Under the pieces are notes generated by a model, which ran no database searches, was not told the origin of the DNA, and saw only the letters and a program-made list of their open reading frames with translations. The position numbers and the translations under genes are program-made. Positions 36,396-45,578 of a DNA stretch of 64,000 nt are shown piece after piece. The stretch's first letter is position 1. Each line of letters begins with the position of its first letter. The stretch is from NCBI RefSeq assembly GCF_036248255.1, contig NZ_CP109178.1:6510001-6574000 (forward strand), read 5' to 3'. This DNA is from Streptomyces sp. NBC_01717. GTDB taxonomy: Bacteria > Actinomycetota > Actinomycetes > Streptomycetales > Streptomycetaceae.

Positions 36396-36596
36396 GGTCA
36401 GCACTCCTGGGCTCGCTGCGGTGCCCGTGATCGTAGTCGCTTGGTGTTCAGGTTCCGGCTGCCGCCCTGTCACGGCGGGTTGACCGGTGTCCGGTACATG
36501 ACGTCGGGCCGTCGGGAGCCGGGCGTGGCGTCGGGCATTCGTCGCCGCGAAACGCCGGCGCCCGGTCCGTCCGGGCGACGCACGCGGCCGGCGGCC

Positions 36597-37745
36597 TCAG
36601 GCGTCCGCCGCGTACTGCCAGAAGTCCCGCATCAGCGCGGGCGGCTTGGGCCCCGTCATCTCCAACTGGCTGAGCATGATCATGACCGTTCCGGTGGACG
36701 GGACGAGGTGTCCCGTCGTGCCGGTGCCGCCGATCCAGCCGTAGCGGCCCGCTACGTTCCACGGCTCGGCCGTCCCGATATCGACCGAGCCGCCGAAGCC
36801 CCACCCCTGCCCCTCGATGAACAGTCCACTGGCCTCGCGCTGGGCCGGGGTCAGATGGTCGGTGGTCATCCGGCGCACCGATGCGGGTGACAGCAGCCGG
36901 CGGCCGTCGAACGTCCCGTCGGCGAGCATCATGCGGGCGAAGGCCAGCCAGTCGTCGAGGGTCGAGACCAGCCCGCCCGCGCCGGACGGGAACGCGGGCA
37001 TGCTGCTCCACTGGCCGCCGGGGGCGTCCACCAGCTGGGGATCGCCGTTCGGATCGATGCGATAGAGGCTGGTGAAGCGGTCGAGCTTCGCGGCCGGCAC
37101 CGCGAAACCGGTGTCCACCATGCCCAGTGGCTCGAACAGCCGCTCGTCCAGGAACTCAGGCAGCGAACGGCCCGAGACCCTGGCGATCAGCACACCCTGG
37201 ATGTCCGAGCAGGTGTTGTACAACCAGGCTTCGCCCGGCTGGTTCAGCAGCGGGATACGGGACAGCTTCGCCATCCATTCGTCCGGCGCCGGGACGTCCG
37301 CCGGCTCCGGTCCCTGCTTCAACTCGCTGAAAAGCGGGGCGACTCCCGGAAGCGCGAAGTCGGACGGGAAGCCGTACCCGGCGCGGAAGGTGAGCAGGTC
37401 GAAAACGGTGATGGGACGGGTCGCGGGGACCACGTCGTCGAGCGGACCGGACGGGGTGCGGAGCACCTTCGGCGAAGCCAGTTCCGGCAGCCATCGACCG
37501 ACGGGTTCGTCCAGCGCGATCCGGCCCTCCTCGACCAGCATCATGACCGCGGCGGCGACGATCGGCTTGGTCATCGAGGCGATGCGGAAGATGGAGTTCC
37601 TGGCCATCGGGGCTGTGCCCTCGACGTCGGCCGAGCCGGCCGCCTGCACCTCGGTGCGGTCGCCCTTGACCACCAGGCCCACCGCGCCCGGCACCGGCCC
37701 CTTGCTGACGTGCGCGTCCAGAATCCCGTGCAGGTCGGTCGTCAT
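36597..37745 (-). CDS. Serine hydrolase, class C beta-lactamase family
   Basis: A 382-aa beta-lactamase/transpeptidase-like esterase. The nucleophile motif SMTKP (SxxK) follows NSIFRIA near residue 60; LYNTCSDIQGVLIARVSG carries the Tyr-x-Asn motif; the third motif region is GWIGGTGTTGHLVPS. No signal peptide, so it is likely a cytoplasmic esterase or D-amino-acid hydrolase rather than an antibiotic resistance enzyme. The ATG at 37745 follows AAGGTGG. Monocistronic and adjacent to the butyrolactone receptor. Confidence 0.88.
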   Translation of the reverse strand: MTTDLHGILDAHVSKGPVPGAVGLVVKGDRTEVQAAGSADVEGTAPMARNSIFRIASMTKPIVAAAVMMLVEEGRIALDEPVGRWLPELASPKVLRTPSGPLDDVVPATRPITVFDLLTFRAGYGFPSDFALPGVAPLFSELKQGPEPADVPAPDEWMAKLSRIPLLNQPGEAWLYNTCSDIQGVLIARVSGRSLPEFLDERLFEPLGMVDTGFAVPAAKLDRFTSLYRIDPNGDPQLVDAPGGQWSSMPAFPSGAGGLVSTLDDWLAFARMMLADGTFDGRRLLSPASVRRMTTDHLTPAQREASGLFIEGQGWGFGGSVDIGTAEPWNVAGRYGWIGGTGTTGHLVPSTGTVMIMLSQLEMTGPKPPALMRDFWQYAADA

Positions 37746-37938
37746 GGGTCCACCTTCTCGATTCGTGCGGTCGCAACCAAGACTTCCGCCGCCGCCCCGA
37801 ATCATCGGACCGTTCACATCGATTACGCCCGATCGGCCCTGTGAGGTCGGTGCCGGGACCGTTCCACCGGCTCTGCCGTCGGCCGTCATGGACGACCGTC
37901 CGGTACGGTTCCGGGCCGGACGGGCCAGTTCCGGATGG

Positions 37939-38601
37939 TCAGCCGGTGGCGGCGGCCTGGCCCGGTACGGACTCGAGAGAGGCGTACAGCCGTTCGCCGC
38001 GGTCCTCGGCCATGTCGAGGGTGGCCAGCACGGCGGGCGTCGAAATACTCGGCAGGATGTAGTGCAGCAGGACGGAGATCCGGTGCCCCAAGTCCTCGCG
38101 GTTGCACAGGACCTGGGACATCACCTGCACGCCGGAGAAGGCGCCCGCCAGCAGCTCCGCGGTCTCGCCCGGCTGGACGTGCGGCAGGAGCTCGCCCTGG
38201 TTCTTCGCCGCGCTCAGCAGATGTTCGAGCCGATCTATCCAGGCCCGGAACGGGGTGCCCCGGTCGAGGCCCTCGACCCCCTGGTCCATCGCCAGTCCGA
38301 CACTGGCCCGCACCAGCGGTTCATTTCGGAGCTGGTGGGCGAGCAACATCCCCTGGTCGACGAGTTCCTGGAGTTTCGTCAGCTGAGGCGGCAGCGGAAC
38401 GATGTCCAGCTGGAGGTCCATCACGCCGAGCGCCAGCTCTTCCTTCGAGTTGAAGTGGAAGTACAGCGCGCCCTTGGTCACCCCTGCCCGCGCGAGGATC
38501 TCGCTGATGGTGGCGCTGCTGTAGCCGCGCTCGTCGAAAACGGCGGCGGCCGCCACCAGGATCGACCGTCGAGTCTGGATCGCGCGCGCCTGCTGTGCCA
38601 T
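37939..38601 (-). CDS. Gamma-butyrolactone receptor, ArpA/ScbR-type TetR repressor
   Basis: A 220-aa repressor of the butyrolactone receptor class. The N-terminal helix-turn-helix is ISEILARAGVTKGALYFHF, near-invariant in ArpA/ScbR/FarA. The ligand domain keeps the tryptophan (FRAWIDRLEHLL) that packs on the autoregulator in true receptors. It should bind ARE sites and release them when a gamma-butyrolactone binds, switching on antibiotic or developmental genes. It is divergent from the synthase gene, with an ARE-like sequence between them, the standard layout for auto-control. Confidence 0.92.
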   Translation of the reverse strand: MAQQARAIQTRRSILVAAAAVFDERGYSSATISEILARAGVTKGALYFHFNSKEELALGVMDLQLDIVPLPPQLTKLQELVDQGMLLAHQLRNEPLVRASVGLAMDQGVEGLDRGTPFRAWIDRLEHLLSAAKNQGELLPHVQPGETAELLAGAFSGVQVMSQVLCNREDLGHRISVLLHYILPSISTPAVLATLDMAEDRGERLYASLESVPGQAAATG

Positions 38602-38660
38602 CAGCTACGTGTCTCTCTAGTCGTGGCGTGGTCAGCGCCACAGGGTTCTGGCTGGAAAGG

Positions 38661-38682
38661 AAAACCGGGCTGTCAGTATCTT
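38661..38682. promoter_or_regulatory. Candidate autoregulatory element (ARE) for the butyrolactone receptor
   Basis: On the minus strand the site reads AAGATACTGAC then AGCCCGGTTTT, an imperfect 22-bp dyad like known AREs (AGATAC...CCGGTT). It lies 51 bp before the AfsA start and 60 bp before the receptor start. Assignment is by resemblance and position. Confidence 0.55.
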
Positions 38683-38732
38683 ACTGCGGGGGGTGATCGG
38701 CCTCCTGCATGGATCCTCTGGGGGGGAACTTC

Positions 38733-39716
38733 ATGGTTCTGCTCGTCTCACGCACCGCTTCGGTGCCACTCAAAGGCAGACAGGCGGCATTTCCACGGCA
38801 GTTGGTCCACCGGTCCGATCCCGAGGACGTCTTCCCGACCGGCTGGACCAGACAGACCGACACCCAGTTCTCGGTGTCGGCCCGCTGGCCGCGTGCGCAC
38901 CGCTTCTTCGCCCCCGTGACGGGCCGCTACCAGGACCCACTGCTGATCGCGGAAACCATGCGGCAGACGACGATGCTCCTCGCTCACGCGGAATTCGACG
39001 TTCCGGTTGGGGATCAGTTCGTGATGTGGGAGCTGGGATACATCTCCTCGCCCGAACGCCTCGCCCTGGGCGCGCGCCCCGAGCACCTGGACCACCCCGA
39101 CGGATCCTGGGACATCACCGTGGACGTCTCGTGCTCCCGGATCAAGCGGCGGGGCCGGGGGCTCGGCTCCATGAGCCTGGAACTGCTCCTGCATCGCAGC
39201 GGCAGCCGGATCGCAACCGGCGGCGGCCGGATCAGCTGCACGTCGGCCAAGGTGTACGAGCGGCTGCGGGGAGACCGCCGCGCCGGGATGGGCATACCCG
39301 TACCCCTCCTTCCGTCCGTCGCACCGCGCGAGGCGGGCCGGGCCTCGGAGCGCGACGTCGTGCTGGCGCCGACTCCGCGTCAGGGTCTCTGGCGGCTGCG
39401 GCTCGACACGGGACATCCGACCCTCTTCGGCCGGCCCAACGACCATGTGCCGGGAGTCCTGTTGCTGGAGGCGGCCCGGCAGGCCGCCAATGCCGTCCGC
39501 CCTGGGCGCGACTTCCTGCCGGTGTCGCTGGAGGCCGCCTTCCTCCGCTACGTCGAGCTCGACCGCCCCTGCTGGATCGAGGCCTGGATCGTCCCGGCGG
39601 ACACCCGGTCGACGACCAGGGTGCATGTCCGGGCCACCCAGGACGGCGAACCGGTCTTCACCAGCACGCTCGACTCGCCGGACCGCACCGAAGAGGCGCA
39701 GGGCATACGGTCGTGA
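38733..39716 (+). CDS. A-factor/gamma-butyrolactone synthase (AfsA/ScbA family)
   Basis: A 327-aa enzyme that condenses a beta-ketoacyl chain with dihydroxyacetone phosphate, the first step of butyrolactone autoregulator synthesis. It has two hot-dog-like AfsA repeats: residues about 20-160 with VHRSDPEDVFPTGW and QDPLLIAETMRQ, and about 220-310 with GHPTLFGRPNDHVPG, VLLLEAARQAANAV. Start at 38733 after GGGGGGA; an ATG at 38709 has no site. GTGA overlap couples it to the next gene. Divergent from its likely receptor. Confidence 0.93.
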   Translation: MVLLVSRTASVPLKGRQAAFPRQLVHRSDPEDVFPTGWTRQTDTQFSVSARWPRAHRFFAPVTGRYQDPLLIAETMRQTTMLLAHAEFDVPVGDQFVMWELGYISSPERLALGARPEHLDHPDGSWDITVDVSCSRIKRRGRGLGSMSLELLLHRSGSRIATGGGRISCTSAKVYERLRGDRRAGMGIPVPLLPSVAPREAGRASERDVVLAPTPRQGLWRLRLDTGHPTLFGRPNDHVPGVLLLEAARQAANAVRPGRDFLPVSLEAAFLRYVELDRPCWIEAWIVPADTRSTTRVHVRATQDGEPVFTSTLDSPDRTEEAQGIRS

Positions 39717-40738
39717 CGGCGCCGCGCATCCTCATCACCGGAGCGACCGGATTCATCGGCAGCCATGTCGTGGCGGCCGCGCGCCGGGTCCCCGGGGCCC
39801 GCCTGCGCCTGATGACGCACCGGACGGCGTTCGACGGTGGTCGCGACTTCGTGACCGGCATCGGGGCCCGCGTCGAGACCGTGTTCGGTGATCTTGCCGA
39901 TCCTGCGTCCCTGCACAGCAGTTGCGACGGTATCGACGCCGTGATCCACTGCGCCTCGCAGATCGGCGGCGACGCGGGGACGGCCACGACCGTCAACGAC
40001 CACGGCACCCGCGCCCTGGTCGAGGAGGCCGTCCGCAGCGGCGTCGCCCGGATCGTCCACCTGAGCACCGCATCCGTCTACGGGCGCGGCCCGTTCACGG
40101 AGTTGATGCCGGGCCGGGTGGCGCCGGCCCCCGCCTCGGCCACCAGCCGGACCCGTGCCGCCGCCGAGCAGCACGTCCTCGCGGCGGGCGGCGCCGTACT
40201 GCGTCCGCACATCGTGCACGGCGCCGGGGACCGCTGGGCGGTGCCCGGACTCGTCGCCCTGCTGGGGAAGTTGAGGGCAGGACTGACCGGGTGCGAGGCG
40301 CGGCACTCGCTCATCGACGCCGAGACGCTGGGCAGAGCGCTGCTCGGCGCGGCGCTCTCCCCGAAGGAGCCGACAGGCGTCTACCACGTCAACCATCCGG
40401 AGCCGGTGGCCTGTTCGGAACTGCTGTCGACGGTCATCGACGAACTCGGGCTGCCCTGGGCGGGTACGGGCATCGGTGTCGACACTGCCCGTACCCGGAC
40501 GGCTGGAGACCCCTACGCCCTGCACCATCTCGACATGCTCGCGGTGGACCACTGGTTCGCCGACGAGCGGGTCTGGCAGGACGTCGACTGCGAGCCGGAC
40601 GCAGGCTTCGCCGCCACCTTCGCCCGGCACGCCCCTTGGTACCGGCAGTTCCTGGGGCGGTACGTCACTCCGCCGGGATCCGCGTCCCCGTCCCGCTCAC
40701 CCTCACCCGTGCGTCGCCCGCCCGCAGTTCGACGGTGA
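39713..40738 (+). CDS. NAD-dependent epimerase/dehydratase, butyrolactone locus
   Basis: A 341-aa extended SDR. It has the Rossmann motif RILITGATGFIGSHVV, FGDLADPASL, and a region HLSTASVYGRGPF containing Thr/Ser and Tyr, but the usual YxxxK appears as SATSRTRAAAEQ, so the catalytic Tyr is not in its normal place. Translationally coupled to the AfsA gene, it probably modifies or reduces the butyrolactone precursor, as proposed for similar genes in other Streptomyces butyrolactone loci. The last 25 residues (PPGSASPSRSPSPVRRPP) are unconserved and overlap the opposite PhzF gene by 74 bp. Confidence 0.85.
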   Translation: MTAPRILITGATGFIGSHVVAAARRVPGARLRLMTHRTAFDGGRDFVTGIGARVETVFGDLADPASLHSSCDGIDAVIHCASQIGGDAGTATTVNDHGTRALVEEAVRSGVARIVHLSTASVYGRGPFTELMPGRVAPAPASATSRTRAAAEQHVLAAGGAVLRPHIVHGAGDRWAVPGLVALLGKLRAGLTGCEARHSLIDAETLGRALLGAALSPKEPTGVYHVNHPEPVACSELLSTVIDELGLPWAGTGIGVDTARTRTAGDPYALHHLDMLAVDHWFADERVWQDVDCEPDAGFAATFARHAPWYRQFLGRYVTPPGSASPSRSPSPVRRPPAVRR

Positions 40739-41540
40739 GCGTGCCGGGACGGCCCATGTCCTCGCCCTGGTGGAGGGTGACAACCGCGGCGTCCGGGACG
40801 AGGGCCTGCTCGCGCAGGTATGCCCCGAAGGCGGCGGCCGCCGCGCCCGTCGCCGGGTCCTCGACCACACCGCCGACCGGGAACGGGTCGCGGACGTGGA
40901 AGACGGTCGGCGACTCGCGCCACACCAGCTGAACCGTCGTCAGCTCGAGTCGGTGCATCAGCGCTTCGAGGCGCGCGAAGTCGTAGTCCAGGTCGGCCAG
41001 CCGCTCGCGGCTTGCTGCGGCCAGCACCAGGTGGCGGGCGCCCGCATAGGCGATACGGGGCGGCAGCGTCGGGTCCAGGTCGGCGGCCGGCCAGTCCAGG
41101 GCGGCCAGCGCCTCGGCCAGGTCGTCCGGAGCGACATCCGTGACGTGGGGCTCCACGCTCGTGAGGGTGGCGCGGAGCTCGGCGCCCTCCTGGGCGACGG
41201 TGACCGGGACGGTGCCCGCCTGCGTGGTGAAGACCAGATCGCCGAGGCCGTTGCGCTCGGCGAGGGCGATGGCCGTGGCAACGGTTGCGTGGCCGCAGAA
41301 CGGGACTTCCGCCTTCGGGCTGAAGTAGCGGATCGTGTAACCACGACCGGTCGATCCGCCCGATTCGCCCGGCCCGGTCAGGAACGCCGACTCGCTGTAG
41401 CCGAGCTCGGCCGCGACGGCGAGCATCGCCGCGTCGTCGAGACCGGATGCGTCGAGGACGACACCCGCCGGGTTGCCGCCCTCCGGGTCGGCGGAGAACG
41501 CGGTGTAGCGCAGGACCTCGGTGCCTGAAATCTGAGTCAT
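40665..41540 (-). CDS. PhzF-family isomerase/epimerase-like protein
   Basis: A 291-aa protein with the diaminopimelate-epimerase-like fold of PhzF. Signatures: YTAFSADPEGGNPAGVVLDA, the catalytic Glu in YSESAFLTGPG, FSPKAEVPFCGHATVATA, and VVEDPATGAAAAAFGAYL. PhzF of phenazine synthesis is an isomerase; most genomic homologues lack a known substrate. Start at 41540 begins at the conserved MTQISGTEVLRY; ATG at 41552 is possible. Its 3' end overlaps the convergent epimerase gene. Confidence 0.88.
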   Translation of the reverse strand: MTQISGTEVLRYTAFSADPEGGNPAGVVLDASGLDDAAMLAVAAELGYSESAFLTGPGESGGSTGRGYTIRYFSPKAEVPFCGHATVATAIALAERNGLGDLVFTTQAGTVPVTVAQEGAELRATLTSVEPHVTDVAPDDLAEALAALDWPAADLDPTLPPRIAYAGARHLVLAAASRERLADLDYDFARLEALMHRLELTTVQLVWRESPTVFHVRDPFPVGGVVEDPATGAAAAAFGAYLREQALVPDAAVVTLHQGEDMGRPGTLTVELRAGDARVRVSGTGTRIPAE

Positions 41541-41757
41541 GACGCAGGTCAACCCCGCTGCGGTTCAGGGCATTCCCGGCCGGGACGGCCGGCACCGCGA
41601 ACCGCGGCCGGGGCGCCGGCCCAGTGGCAGTTCTCGATGCCGTCACCCGCCTTCGTCCCAGCAGGAGCGGGTGCAGGTGGGTGGCAGCGCACACCCGCCC
41701 GTCCGGGTGGTGCCGAAAGCGGTCGGATGCGGCCCAGCGTTCGATACGCGTCGGCAG

Positions 41758-42531
41758 TCAGCCGCGGCCCACATACGGCATCGTCGTCGCCAGGACCGTC
41801 GCGAACTGCACATTCGCCTCCAGCGGCAGCTCCGCCATGTGCAGCACCGTCCGAGCCACGTCGTCCGCCGCCATCACCGGCTCCACGGCCAGTTCGCCAT
41901 TGGCCTGAAGGGTGCCCCTCTGCATCCGCTCGGTCATCTCGGTCGCCGCGTTGCCGATGTCGATCTGGCCGCAGGCGATCCGGTACGGGCGCCCGTCCAG
42001 CGACAGCGACTTCGTCAGCCCCGTCATGGCGTGCTTGGTCGCCGTGTAGGCCACCGAGTGAGGGCGCGGCGCATGGGCGGAGATCGAGCCGTTGTTGATG
42101 ATCCGGCCGCCCTGCGGGTCCTGCTCCTTCATCTGCCGGTACGCCGCCTGCGCGCACAGGAACGCCCCCGTCAGGTTCACCTCGACCACGGTGCGCCAGT
42201 CGTCGTACGACAGGTCCTCCACCGGGACGGAGCGCGGGCCGAACGTGCCCGCGTTGTTGAACAGCAGGTCGACCCGGCCGATCCACTCCCGTACGGAGGA
42301 GAACAGCGCGGTCACGTCCTCGGGGCGGGAGACGTCGGCGGGGACGGTGATCACCCTGGCCTTCTCCCCGGCCAGTTCCGCGGTCTCGGCAAGGGGTTCG
42401 GGGCGGCGCCCCGCGAGCGCCACCGACCAGCCGGCGCCGGTCAGGGCGAGAGCCACCGCACGGCCGATCCCGGAGCCCGCGCCCGTGACGACGGCCGTTT
42501 TCGCATCGGAGTTCAACAGTTTGTTGCTCAT
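41758..42531 (-). CDS. Short-chain dehydrogenase/reductase
   Basis: A 257-aa classical SDR with [30 protein letters not shown], the catalytic Ser in [11 protein letters not shown] and [11 protein letters not shown]. The cofactor site (AGRRPEPL) suggests NADP(H). The pattern matches the common serine 3-dehydrogenase / sepiapterin-like group of Streptomyces. It is monocistronic; substrate unknown. Confidence 0.88.
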   Translation of the reverse strand: MSNKLLNSDAKTAVVTGAGSGIGRAVALALTGAGWSVALAGRRPEPLAETAELAGEKARVITVPADVSRPEDVTALFSSVREWIGRVDLLFNNAGTFGPRSVPVEDLSYDDWRTVVEVNLTGAFLCAQAAYRQMKEQDPQGGRIINNGSISAHAPRPHSVAYTATKHAMTGLTKSLSLDGRPYRIACGQIDIGNAATEMTERMQRGTLQANGELAVEPVMAADDVARTVLHMAELPLEANVQFATVLATTMPYVGRG

Positions 42532-42849
42532 GGTGCCGCAGCGTACGCCTCCCGGGTCAAAGGTCCCCGGCGGGCGGCCGGTTCGGGTTCGGCGGAATCA
42601 TTTCTTGATCATTCTTCGGCGATTCCAGCGCCGCCGGGACCGCTTGACGATGATCATGTTCCTGCGACTGCGTACCTCTCTGTCTGCGTACCTCCGTGTC
42701 CGCGGTACCCCAGCGCAATTCGTCCCCCGAGGGGCGATCCCGCCGCACTCCTCATCAGCGCGATGCCTGCGCGACGCCACCACGACAGCCACTCGATGTG
42801 CGGGACCGGTGGACTTCCACGCGTACACCGCCAGTCAGGGGAGGGACAG
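42532..42849. other. Divergent intergenic region before phoD
   Basis: About 318 bp separate the SDR and PhoD genes. It contains an imperfect pair of 16-bp tandem repeats (42668-42699). No clear PHO box (GTTCACC repeats) or RNA was found. Confidence 0.4.
42668..42699. repeat. Two tandem 16-bp repeats upstream of phoD
   Basis: CTGCGTACCTCTCTGT is followed directly by CTGCGTACCTCCGTGT, 14 of 16 identical. They lie 150 bp before the PhoD start. Direct repeats upstream of a phosphatase could be a regulator site, but the unit does not match the PhoP box. Confidence 0.5.
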
Positions 42850-44478
42850 ATGACGTACTCATCGCACCAGCAGGAGATGCGCGACGCCGCACGCCACGTC
42901 GGCCGCCGCCGCTTCCTCACAGTCACCGGTGCCGCCGCCGCGCTTGCTTTCTCGGTCAACCTGCCGGCCGCGGGCGCCGCGAGCGCCGCCGAGCTGGACG
43001 CCAGGAAGATCAGCGAGGACCCGTTCACTCTCGGCGTCGCCTCCGGTGACCCGCTGCCCGACTCGGTCCTGCTGTGGACGAGACTCGCGCCCCGCCCGTA
43101 CGAACCGGACAGCGGACTGCCGAACGCCCGCGTCCAGGTGCGCTGGGAGCTCGCCCGCGACGAGCGCTTCACCCGGATCGTCCGGCGCGGCACCGCCACC
43201 GCTCACCCGGAGTTCGACCACAGCGTCCACGTCGAGATCAAGGGCCTCGACGCCGACCGCGTCCTCTACTACCGCTTCCGCGCCGGGAAGTGGGTCAGCC
43301 AGGTCGGCCGGACCCGCACCGCTCCCGCCCGGCACGCCCGCAACAGCGCGCTGTCCCTCGCCGCCGTCTCCTGCCAGGCGTACCACGACGGCTACTTCAC
43401 CGCGTACGGCCACCTCGCGCAGGAGGACGTCGACGTCGTCTTCCACCTCGGCGACTACCTCTACGAGTACGCCGTGACCGCGACCGGCGGAGCCCGCAAC
43501 TACACGGACCGCACACTCCCCGCCCACTTCAACCGGGAGACGGTCACCCTGGAGGACTACCGCCTGCGGTACGCCCTCTACAAGTCCGACCCGGATCTGC
43601 GCGCCGCGCACGCCGCGCACCCCTTCGTCGTCACCTGGGACGACCACGAGACCGAGAACAACTACGCGGGCGACACCCCGGAGAACGACGTCCCGCCGGA
43701 GGAGTTCCTGCTGCGGCGCGCCGCCGCGTACCGCGCGTACTGGGAGAACCAGCCGCTGCGCACCCCGCAGCGGCCGACCGGCCCCGACATGAGGCTCTAC
43801 CGGCGCCTGCAGTTCGGCCGGCTCGCCCAGTTCGACATCCTCGACACCCGTCAGTACCGCAGCGACCAGGCGTACGGGGACGGCTGGCAGAAGCCGGGAC
43901 CGGAGTCCGAGGACCCGTCGCGCACCCTGACCGGTGCCACCCAGGAGCGCTGGCTGCTCGACGGGTGGAAGGCCTCCCGGGCCACCTGGAACGTCGTACC
44001 GCAGCAGGTCACCTTCGCCCAGCGGCGGGATGTACCGACCGACGCCTTCAAGCTGTCCATGGACTCCTGGGACGGCTACCCGGCCTCCCGCGACCGGATC
44101 CTGAAGGGCGCGGAGGCCGCCGGGATCGACAACCTGATGGTGCTGACCGGCGACGTCCACGTCGGCTACGGCTTCGACCTGAAGAAGGACTTCAACGATC
44201 CGTCGTCGCGCACACTCGGCACGGAGATCGTCGCCACGTCGATCGCGAGCGGCAAGGACGGCTCCGACAAGCCGGCCAGCTGGAACAACCAGATGCAGGC
44301 CAACCCGCACATGAAGTTCTTCAACGGACGGCGCGGATACGCGGTCGTCACGCTGGGCCAGGACCAGGCACGCGCCGACTTCCGCACGGTGTCGGCCGTC
44401 ACCACGCCCGGTGCGCCCGTCGCGACGGCCGGATCGTTCGTCACGGAGGTGGGCAACCAGGGCCTCACGCCTGCGTGA
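42850..44478 (+). CDS. phoD: PhoD-family secreted alkaline phosphatase/phosphodiesterase
   Basis: A 542-aa Tat-exported enzyme that releases phosphate from phosphomono- and diesters with calcium and iron. Signal VGRRRFLTVTGAAAALAFSV; an N-terminal Ig-like domain with FTLGVASGDPLPDSVLLWTR; then the metallophosphatase core with FHLGDYLYEYA, VVTWDDHETENNYAG, and VLTGDVHVGYGF. Start at 42850 after GGGGAGGG. Such genes are normally induced by phosphate limitation through PhoP; no PHO box is evident here. Convergent with the Gfo/Idh/MocA gene, 19 bp apart. Confidence 0.93.
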   Translation: MTYSSHQQEMRDAARHVGRRRFLTVTGAAAALAFSVNLPAAGAASAAELDARKISEDPFTLGVASGDPLPDSVLLWTRLAPRPYEPDSGLPNARVQVRWELARDERFTRIVRRGTATAHPEFDHSVHVEIKGLDADRVLYYRFRAGKWVSQVGRTRTAPARHARNSALSLAAVSCQAYHDGYFTAYGHLAQEDVDVVFHLGDYLYEYAVTATGGARNYTDRTLPAHFNRETVTLEDYRLRYALYKSDPDLRAAHAAHPFVVTWDDHETENNYAGDTPENDVPPEEFLLRRAAAYRAYWENQPLRTPQRPTGPDMRLYRRLQFGRLAQFDILDTRQYRSDQAYGDGWQKPGPESEDPSRTLTGATQERWLLDGWKASRATWNVVPQQVTFAQRRDVPTDAFKLSMDSWDGYPASRDRILKGAEAAGIDNLMVLTGDVHVGYGFDLKKDFNDPSSRTLGTEIVATSIASGKDGSDKPASWNNQMQANPHMKFFNGRRGYAVVTLGQDQARADFRTVSAVTTPGAPVATAGSFVTEVGNQGLTPA

Positions 44479-44497
44479 AGCCCTGCCTCCGTCCCGC

Positions 44498-45499
44498 TCA
44501 GCCGATGCCGTCCACGGGGTAGCGGACGCCGATGCGGTCCCGTACCGCATCGAGCGTCCGCATCACCGCCAGCGAACCGTCCAGCGGCACCAGCGGCGAC
44601 TCCGTCTCGCCCGCCCGCAGTGCCCGTACCACCTCGGCCTGCTCGAACTGCATACCGCTGAGCCCCTCGCCCGACGACCCCGCGGTGAACTCCTCCGGGT
44701 CGTGTCCCGGCCGGTGCAGTACGAACCGCTCCGGGTAGAAGAAGCCGCGCGGGAAGTCGATCCGGCCCCGGGTGCCCGTGATCGAGGCGGTCTGCGGGGT
44801 GTCCGCGACCAGCGAGCAGCTGAGCAGCGCCGTGGCGCCCGATTCCCAGCCCAGCAGCATGCCGGTGTTCAGATCGACGCCCTCCGGGGAGAGCAGCGCA
44901 TCGGCCTGGATCCGGTCCGGCTCACCCAGCAGCAGCTGCGCGAACGACACCGGGTACACCCCCAGGTCCAGCAGCGCACCGCCGCCCAGCGCCCGGTCCC
45001 GCAGCCGGTGGTCGGGGTCGAACGGGCCCGCGAGCCCGAAGTCGGCCTGCACGGTGCGGATGTCGCCGATGGCACCGTCGGCGATCAGCGCGGTCAGCCG
45101 CCTGATGACCGGGTTGCAGTACGTCCACATCGCCTCCATCAGGAAGAGGCCACGGTCCCGGGCGAGCGCCACGAGTTCTTCCGCCTCCCGGGAGTTGAGC
45201 GTGAACGCCTTCTCGCACAGCACGTGCTTCCCGGCCTTCAGACAGAGCGCGGTGGCCTCACGGTGCGCGGAGTGCGGGGTGGCCACGTACACCACGTCGA
45301 CCTCGTCGTCCGCGGCGAGCTCGGCCCAGCTGCCGTACGCCTTGGGTATCCCGAACCGCTCGGCGAACGCCTTGGCCGACGTGTCCGTGCGCGAGGCCAC
45401 GGCGACCACTTCCGTGCCGGGCACCGCCTGAAGGTCAGCGGTGAAGGTCGCGGCGATGCCACCCGTAGCCAGCACGCCCCAACGCACGGTCCTGCTCAT
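44498..45499 (-). CDS. Gfo/Idh/MocA-family oxidoreductase
   Basis: A 333-aa NAD(P)-dependent sugar or diol dehydrogenase. N-terminal Rossmann fold VRWGVLATGGIAATFTADL, the cofactor/substrate motif LKAGKHVLCEKAFTLN (EKP-type, here EKA), and the C-terminal GGGALLDLGVYPVSFAQLLL. Start at 45499 after GGGAGC, beginning MSRTVRW. Likely acts on a cyclitol, aldose or dihydrodiol. Divergent from the drug exporter gene. Confidence 0.9.
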   Translation of the reverse strand: MSRTVRWGVLATGGIAATFTADLQAVPGTEVVAVASRTDTSAKAFAERFGIPKAYGSWAELAADDEVDVVYVATPHSAHREATALCLKAGKHVLCEKAFTLNSREAEELVALARDRGLFLMEAMWTYCNPVIRRLTALIADGAIGDIRTVQADFGLAGPFDPDHRLRDRALGGGALLDLGVYPVSFAQLLLGEPDRIQADALLSPEGVDLNTGMLLGWESGATALLSCSLVADTPQTASITGTRGRIDFPRGFFYPERFVLHRPGHDPEEFTAGSSGEGLSGMQFEQAEVVRALRAGETESPLVPLDGSLAVMRTLDAVRDRIGVRYPVDGIG

Positions 45500-45578
45500 G
45501 CCTGCTCCCAAAAAAGGTCTCGACCACTCCGGCTGAGCTGAGAGCATAGAGGGCGGATTCAACTATTTGGAGATGAGA

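Noticed and set aside
36597..37745. Antibiotic-resistance beta-lactamase
   Set aside because: The protein has the SxxK fold but no export signal and lacks a recognisable class C KTG motif; it fits the broad esterase branch.
42668..42699. PHO box before phoD
   Set aside because: The repeat unit is 16 bp and does not contain GTTCACC-like 11-bp units, so it was recorded only as a repeat.
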